A stretch of DNA of 11,351 nt from Acidobacteriota bacterium (lineage in GTDB: Bacteria; Acidobacteriota; Terriglobia; Acidiferrales; UBA7541). How positions within the stretch are numbered: the first letter of the stretch is position 1; each line of letters starts with the position of its first letter. Below the pieces are notes generated by a model. That model saw only the letters and a program-made list of their open reading frames with translations, was not told where the DNA came from and did not search any database. The stretch spans positions 1-11,351 of the forward strand of contig QHYO01000315.1 in assembly GCA_003224135.1 (NCBI GenBank), given 5' to 3'. This document shows positions 6,843-11,351 of the stretch, piece by piece. The position numbers and the translations under genes were made by a program.

Positions 6843-9800
6843 TTAAGGTTGCCCGGCCGGTTGCGCAGAGATGGCGCTGAGGTCTTGCCGCTTGAAGATA
6901 GCGTCGCTGCCTGATTCCTGGCGAATTGAATCCAGTGTGCGCTTGGCGGCGGCGTAGTGTGGCGCCGCATCGGCGCTCCCGCTTCCCGAAAGCTCCAGAG
7001 TCCGCCCGAGCAAAAAGTGGCTCCGAGCCACCAGAACCTGCAGCCCCAGCCTTTCGCTTGTGCTGAGTGAAGTTTCCAGTTCCTTCTTAGCCGCAGGATA
7101 CTGGCGCGCGTTCAGAAGAGCTTCTCCCAAGGCAAGAGTGGCCGCCGTTGAGATGTTCTTCAGCCCGGCAGCATCGGCATCTTGAACCAACGCCTTTAGT
7201 GGAGCGATCGCCGCCTGGTTGTGCTTCTTCTCAACAGCGCATTTTGCCGAGTTGTATTTCGACAGCAGCGCCACATCCTTCTCCACATCTACCGAGCTTG
7301 CCGCAATGGCCTGCGAGAATAGGTTTGCGGCGGACTTAAGGTCGCCTCGATAATAGAAGGTGTTGCCCTGAAAATTCAGGATCTGCGCAACCAGCGTCTT
7401 GTTCTGCAATTCCTTGGCGAGGCTCATTGCCTCGGTTAGATTCTTCTGCGCCTCATCGTAACGTCCCAATTGACTGAGCGAGTTTCCGTATCCGCTCAAA
7501 ATTTCCGCCATCCAGAAACTGCGGTCCTGCAATTCGCGGAACGTCTTAAGAGCCTCCTCCTTCGATTTGAGCGCGGCACCGTACCGGCCTTGATACTCAA
7601 AGATCGTACCCATGCTGTACGACTGAATCGCGGCCCCGCTCTTGTCGCCGGAGCTGCGAAAGAGCTCAAGTGCCTTGAGGTGGTAGTCCAGGCTTTGCCC
7701 ATAATCGCCGGCCTTCAATGAAGCCTCTCCAAGGTTGTGAAGGCTTTCTCCAATCTGGCTGGGGACGTTGGCCTTCTTGCGGAGCTCCAGCGCCCGCTCA
7801 TAATAGGTGAGAGCATCGCTGGACTGGCCTTTCGCAAGATAGACATTCCCGATATTGTTCAGGCAGAAAGCCTGTTGGTTCTCGTCGCCTACATCGCGCT
7901 GGATTTGCAAGGATTCCTTGTAGGCCTTCAGCGCTTCCTCATGCCGGCTGCGCTCCGTATACAGCTGGCCAAGATTAATCAGCGTGACGCCAAGTCCCTT
8001 CTTGTCGCCAATTTCTCGCTGTAACTTCACAGCCTCCAGGTAACTCTTATAGGCCTCCTCCGGCTTCCCAAGGCTGGCCTGTACGCGGGCAATATTGCCC
8101 AGCGTTAACGCGACTCCCGGCTTCTGGCCCAGGCTTCGCTTGATAGCTAATGATTCGTTGTAGTTTCGCATCGCGTCGTCCGGCTTATTCAGCTGTTCGT
8201 AGGCGGCGCCGATCGCATTCAGGATGGTTGCTTTACCGTCGGCGTTTTCAAGCTGTATGGCCAGCGTCAAGCCGCGGTTGAGGTAATCCAACGAGCCTTG
8301 CGGGTTGCCGCTTTTGATTTCCACTCTGCCAGCAGCCAGCAGGGCGTCCACGTGTTTCGGATCGGTCGCCAGCACCTTCGCAATTTCCGCCCGGGCTTTG
8401 TCGAACCCCCCGGTCGATTCGTAGAGTCCGCCAAGATGGAAGTGGACATCCACATCATCGGGCGAAACCTTTTCCAGATTCTCGTAAGACTCGATCGCTT
8501 TGCGGTAGTCATTCGAAATTTCCGCGAAGTCTGCTTGAATCAAATATCGTTCCGGTGCCGGAAGCTTGTCGCTCAAATCCACGGCTTTCCGGGAAAATTG
8601 CTGAGCCTTATCATCATTTCTGAGATTGCTATAAGTCTGCGCCAGTTTGGAATAAGCCAACGCGAACCCGGGATCCTCCTGGACCGAAGCCTCAAAACGC
8701 TTTGCGGCTTCGAGATGATTTCCCTGGCGCGTCAATTGAACCCCTTCATTGTAGCTCCGCAGGGCCTGCAACGAATTGGAAGATGGCTGAAACGATTTGG
8801 ATCGCAATTCCTGCAGCACATCGGAGGACAGGGAAAGGTTCTGCTGGATGGACACCGCGAGCTGCGCAATCGTGGGCAGCAGTGCTTTTTCGTTCGGTGC
8901 CTCCGCTTTCACGGGAATCGTACGCTGATGCTTCAGGTCACGAACCGTGGCGTCGATACGGATCTGATCGCCGAATTTCGCGTATTGTCCCCAAACCAAC
9001 GTGTCGGCATTGCTGAACTCCGCAATGCGTCCCATCGTTGTGGGATCGATGGTCGTGCCAGGCGAGATCTGCAAGTCCGACAGCACTTGATGCAGGCGGT
9101 CGGGAGGGATCGTGCGCAAGTGTGCGGACTGGCCGACGTCCGTGCTCAATATGTCGGCCAGGCTCGCTCCCAGCCAATCGAGTCGAGCATCCCCCGAGCC
9201 ATTGCGGAACGGCAAAATCGCCAACGATACCTCCGGCCCGGCCGTTGCCTTGCTCCCTTTGGACGTGAGCTTGCCACTGAACGCCCATCCTCCGATCGCT
9301 ACGGCTGTAACCAGCGCACCTGCGGCGATCCACTTCCAAGATAACGCGCGTTGGGGGGCTGGAGCCGCGGCCAGCGCCGCTGCGGACATCGCCACGGAAG
9401 CCGCAACCGGACGATTTCCACGCCATGCGTCGAGATCGGCCACAATTTCCTGCGCGCTCTGATAGCGCGAATTCAGATCGCGCTCCAGGCACTTGCTCAC
9501 AATGTCGCTTAATACTTTAGGGATGGACGGATCAAGCTCCGAAACCGGCAGCGCCCGCTCCTGGTTCCTCTTGAGCAAACTCGCCACTGCCGTGTCCGCT
9601 TTGTACGGAACCTTGCCCGTCAACAGTTCGTAGAAAATCAGCCCCACGGTAAACAGATCGGACCGGCCATCGAGATGACCTCCGATTGCCTGCTCCGGCG
9701 ACATGTACTCAAGCGTCCCCAGAAGCGCTCCGGATTGCGTCATGCCGCCCGTTTCAAGTGACCGCGCCAACCCAAAATCCATCACCAGGATCCGTCCTTG

Positions 9801-10496
9801 CTTGTCCTGCATGATGTTTTGCGGCTTCAAATCCCGGTGGATGACGCCGACACCGTGCGCCGCTTCCAGGGCCAAACACACCTGCCTGATGATCTCCGCG
9901 GCTTGTTCGGGCGGAAGCTTGCCGTTGTCCAGCAGAAGCTTGCGCACATCGCATCCTTCGACAAACTCCATGGTGATAAATTTCACACCATCGACTTCAG
10001 ACAAGTCGTAGATGCGAATCACGTTTCGGTGGGTCACTTGCCGCGCCGTCAACAATTCCTGCTTGAATCGCGCAAGAATCATCGGGTTCGCCGCCATCTC
10101 GGATCGAATCAGCTTCAGCGCGACAAAATGTTCCACTTCCCGGTCGAGCGCCTTGTAAACCGTGCCCATGCCTCCCTCGCCGAGCAAGGCCAGAATCTCA
10201 AATCGCCCGCCGAGCACGTCCCCCGGTTGAAGTTGATTCCGTTTTGAGAAGATAGTTGAATGCCGCAGCTTGCCCCCGACTGGCGTCGGGGAATTATCCA
10301 CAAATGTCACATCGCCTGGCGCGCCGGCATTCGAATCGATCGACGATGGCGTGGGTTTTCCCGCAGATTTTGCAGCTTTCTCCTCGCGCGGGAAATCGCT
10401 CTCGGAGCTATCACCCTTGGCTGGGGCGCGAAGCCCCGCCGGTCCATCTACACCGGCACCTTCGGGGCTGGCCTTCTTGAGTTTGGGGTCTTCCAT
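6843..10496 (-). CDS. Membrane Ser/Thr protein kinase with TolB-like and long TPR sensor region
   Basis: The 1217-residue product has a disordered N-terminus (1-95), then a complete Hanks-type kinase domain (about 98-358): glycine loop GEGGMGTVYK (106-115), ATP-binding Lys128 in VALKLI, catalytic HRDLKPQN (Asp222), metal-binding DFG (240-242) and SPEQA (266-270) as the APE block. A single membrane helix follows (WKWIAAGALVTAVAIGGWAF, 387-406), so the kinase is cytoplasmic and the rest outside. Residues about 423-535 form a TolB N-terminal-like/FlgO-like domain (SLAILPFRNGSGD). From about 577 to 1190 there are roughly 14 TPRs, seven of them (754-1033) in a very regular 40-residue register. TPRs usually bind proteins. 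No partner gene is adjacent. The frame is open back to 10676, but the added residues look non-coding; the ATG at 10496 is chosen though it lacks a good ribosome binding site. Confidence 0.93.
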   Translation of the reverse strand: MEDPKLKKASPEGAGVDGPAGLRAPAKGDSSESDFPREEKAAKSAGKPTPSSIDSNAGAPGDVTFVDNSPTPVGGKLRHSTIFSKRNQLQPGDVLGGRFEILALLGEGGMGTVYKALDREVEHFVALKLIRSEMAANPMILARFKQELLTARQVTHRNVIRIYDLSEVDGVKFITMEFVEGCDVRKLLLDNGKLPPEQAAEIIRQVCLALEAAHGVGVIHRDLKPQNIMQDKQGRILVMDFGLARSLETGGMTQSGALLGTLEYMSPEQAIGGHLDGRSDLFTVGLIFYELLTGKVPYKADTAVASLLKRNQERALPVSELDPSIPKVLSDIVSKCLERDLNSRYQSAQEIVADLDAWRGNRPVAASVAMSAAALAAAPAPQRALSWKWIAAGALVTAVAIGGWAFSGKLTSKGSKATAGPEVSLAILPFRNGSGDARLDWLGASLADILSTDVGQSAHLRTIPPDRLHQVLSDLQISPGTTIDPTTMGRIAEFSNADTLVWGQYAKFGDQIRIDATVRDLKHQRTIPVKAEAPNEKALLPTIAQLAVSIQQNLSLSSDVLQELRSKSFQPSSNSLQALRSYNEGVQLTRQGNHLEAAKRFEASVQEDPGFALAYSKLAQTYSNLRNDDKAQQFSRKAVDLSDKLPAPERYLIQADFAEISNDYRKAIESYENLEKVSPDDVDVHFHLGGLYESTGGFDKARAEIAKVLATDPKHVDALLAAGRVEIKSGNPQGSLDYLNRGLTLAIQLENADGKATILNAIGAAYEQLNKPDDAMRNYNESLAIKRSLGQKPGVALTLGNIARVQASLGKPEEAYKSYLEAVKLQREIGDKKGLGVTLINLGQLYTERSRHEEALKAYKESLQIQRDVGDENQQAFCLNNIGNVYLAKGQSSDALTYYERALELRKKANVPSQIGESLHNLGEASLKAGDYGQSLDYHLKALELFRSSGDKSGAAIQSYSMGTIFEYQGRYGAALKSKEEALKTFRELQDRSFWMAEILSGYGNSLSQLGRYDEAQKNLTEAMSLAKELQNKTLVAQILNFQGNTFYYRGDLKSAANLFSQAIAASSVDVEKDVALLSKYNSAKCAVEKKHNQAAIAPLKALVQDADAAGLKNISTAATLALGEALLNARQYPAAKKELETSLSTSERLGLQVLVARSHFLLGRTLELSGSGSADAAPHYAAAKRTLDSIRQESGSDAIFKRQDLSAISAQPAGQP

Positions 10497-10524
10497 ACAA
10501 TTACTAGATACTGACTTGACGGAA

Positions 10525-10552
10525 ATCGTACCTCGCAGAGAGGAAGTCGCAA
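10525..10552 (-). promoter_or_regulatory. Possible promoter of the kinase gene
   Basis: On the minus strand TTGCGA (10552-10547) and TACGAT (10530-10525) are 16 bases apart, each with four of six consensus matches. A start near 10518 would give a leader of about 22 bases. Supports the ATG at 10496 but is weak on its own. The rest of the 277-base stretch 10497-10773 holds small palindromes (GTCGCGAC at 10681-10688, GCGAGCTCGC at 10701-10710) and a short hairpin CTGGG-6-CCCAG (10749-10764), no gene. Confidence 0.35.
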
Positions 10553-10773
10553 CGTGTTTCAGTGAAGTATATACCGACGATGACTTCGGACTATATTCCC
10601 ATTTCGAAACAATCACGGGCCCGCCAGTCCGCAGCACGTGGGCGCTTTCCACCTTGATTGCGGAAAGTTGCAACACATGGGTCGCGACGGGAAGTGAGCG
10701 GCGAGCTCGCGCCTTGTTGCGTTGTTAGTGGTCTAGCTTCATACGGCGCTGGGTCTGCTCCCAGTGACACAGG

Positions 10774-11090
10774 TCATTTCTTCTTCAGCTCCGCGGTCCA
10801 GTTTTTGATGACATTTAGAGGCAGGGTACTCGCGTCCGGGGCGGCACTCCCGATGAAGCGCTGGCCATCTTTTGGACCAACATCGAAGACTGTATGAATG
10901 CGACCGGTGAGGAAAGGCGAACGAAACAGTTGGTGTACTCCTTCAACCGTAATACTTCCAGCGGATTCTCGGATAGAAGCGACCATCAGATTCCCGGCCG
11001 CGGTGACGAAATAGAGCATCCTTCGTGGCGCGCGTGCTGCCCCTTGCCAACGGAAAAGGTCTTGCCGCAGTCCGCTCGCACAAATATCAT
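10774..11090 (-). pseudogene. Decayed 3' fragment of a TolB/WD40-type (kinase-associated) protein
   Basis: The last 80 or so codons before the TGA at 10776-10774 read MLYFVTAAGNLMVASI, HQLFRSPF, VFDVGPKDGQRFIGSA and PLNVIKNWTAELKKK. This is the usual ending of acidobacterial Ser/Thr kinases with a C-terminal TolB/WD40 propeller (typically YDVSxDGQRFLVN ... PITVVLNWTAxLKK). Upstream, the matching segment continues in another frame: IFVRADCGKTFSVGKGQHARHEG (about 11087-11019), as in the blade preceding it. The two pieces meet near 11020, implying a small indel. Nothing of the kinase domain, membrane helix or rest of the propeller is present, because the divergent hydrolase gene starts at 11120. 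The frame is formally open from 11268, but those codons antisense to the hydrolase are not family-like. I conclude it is a nonfunctional relic, most likely left by deletion of the 5' part. Confidence 0.6.
11062..11090 (+). promoter_or_regulatory. Predicted promoter of the dienelactone-hydrolase-like gene
   Basis: TTGCCG (11062-11067) and TATCAT (11085-11090, five of six matches) are 17 bases apart. A start near 11097 gives a leader of about 23 bases before the ATG at 11120. The promoter lies antisense inside the kinase-type relic. Confidence 0.5.
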
Positions 11091-11119
11091 CGCTGGCGCC
11101 TTCTGAAGCGAGGTGAACC

Positions 11120-11351
11120 ATGAAGCGATTCGCGGGAATACGATTTGGACTGATTGGCGTCGTGATGGGAATTGCGCTCTGCGCGCAAACCGTCGTCGCG
11201 CAAGAATGGTCGCAGCCTTGGGCGCGCGAGCGCATCGCAAAATCGCCGCGCCACAGCGAGTGGGTCACGGTAAAGCACGACGGCCGAAATGTGGAGACTC
11301 TCGTCGTCTACCCCGAATCGAAAGAGAAGCGGCCCGTGGTGCTGGTGATTC
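11120..11351 (+). CDS. Exported dienelactone-hydrolase-like protein (N-terminal part, cut by window edge)
   Basis: 77 codons are in the window and the frame is open at the edge. The product starts with a Sec signal peptide (MKRFAGIRFGLIGVVMGIAL, likely cleaved after VVA at residue 28), then WSQPWARERIAKSPRHSEWVTVKHDGRNVETLVVYPESK and RPVVLVI. This is the N-terminal beta-strand region of dienelactone hydrolase/alpha-beta hydrolase proteins of the secreted type I know from Acidobacteriota, with the VVLVI strand that normally leads into an HE or HG oxyanion turn just beyond the window. The catalytic Cys/Ser, Asp and His are not visible, so activity cannot be judged. GAGGTGA three bases before the ATG is a good ribosome binding site, though closely spaced. 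Confidence 0.82.
   Translation, partial: MKRFAGIRFGLIGVVMGIALCAQTVVAQEWSQPWARERIAKSPRHSEWVTVKHDGRNVETLVVYPESKEKRPVVLVI

Noticed and set aside
7556..8395. Regular repeat in the kinase gene at about 120 bases
   Set aside because: It reflects 40-residue TPRs at the protein level; the DNA copies differ too much to be a tandem DNA repeat or CRISPR.
8298..9344. Plus-strand open frame of 348 codons inside the kinase gene
   Set aside because: It is antisense to the TPR and TolB-like regions, whose minus-strand translation is clearly the real protein; the frame is long only because of codon bias.
10497..10676. Upstream extension of the kinase reading frame
   Set aside because: The extra 60 residues resemble no kinase N-terminus and overlap the likely promoter; the ATG at 10496 is preferred.
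10747..10766. Short hairpin after the relic's stop as an intrinsic terminator
   Set aside because: Seven pairs including a wobble, and no U-run on the minus strand.

Overview
The window looks like chromosomal DNA of an Acidobacteriota bacterium (Terriglobia/Koribacter-like). This is inferred from the HslV N-terminus, from a large Ser/Thr kinase fused to TolB-like and TPR domains plus the remnant of a second kinase-type protein with a TolB/WD40-like propeller tail, and from the style of its exported hydrolases. The assignment rests on recollection of family sequences, not on a search. I see no tRNA, rRNA, CRISPR array, transposase or phage gene.

Layout. Positions 1-4316 are a run of minus-strand genes, read right to left: a Tat-exported YkuE/YaeI-type metallophosphoesterase (4316-3450), a short helical ORF (3361-3047) overlapping a GMC oxidoreductase of the long-chain alcohol oxidase type (3065-1443), then hslV (1349-822) and hslU (752 to beyond the left edge). 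hslVU appears to have its own sigma70-type promoter in the gap after the oxidoreductase. Positions 4468-6787 are two plus-strand genes for exported proteins: an HSL-family alpha/beta hydrolase and an unrecognised secreted protein with a beta-rich C-terminus, separated by 313 noncoding bases that carry a perfect 12-bp palindrome and a TTGACA-type promoter. A strong hairpin (6796-6825) sits between this secreted gene and the convergent 3.65-kb kinase gene (10496-6843). The right end holds a decayed 3' fragment of a TolB/WD40-type protein (about 11090-10774, minus) and, divergent from it, the start of an exported dienelactone-hydrolase-like gene (11120 to the edge) whose predicted promoter lies inside the decayed fragment.

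How the parts work together. HslV and HslU form one ATP-dependent protease. The oxidoreductase and the short ORF before it look like the two halves of a single alcohol-oxidase protein broken by a -1 frame change near 3104-3122. The esterase, the secreted protein and the dienelactone hydrolase all have Sec-type signal peptides and act outside the cytoplasm. The kinase is a one-protein membrane signalling device whose partner is not in the window.

I did not find a clear new multi-gene system. The best leads are the split oxidoreductase, the kinase remnant that has become a promoter region, and the unclassified secreted protein with its long leader.
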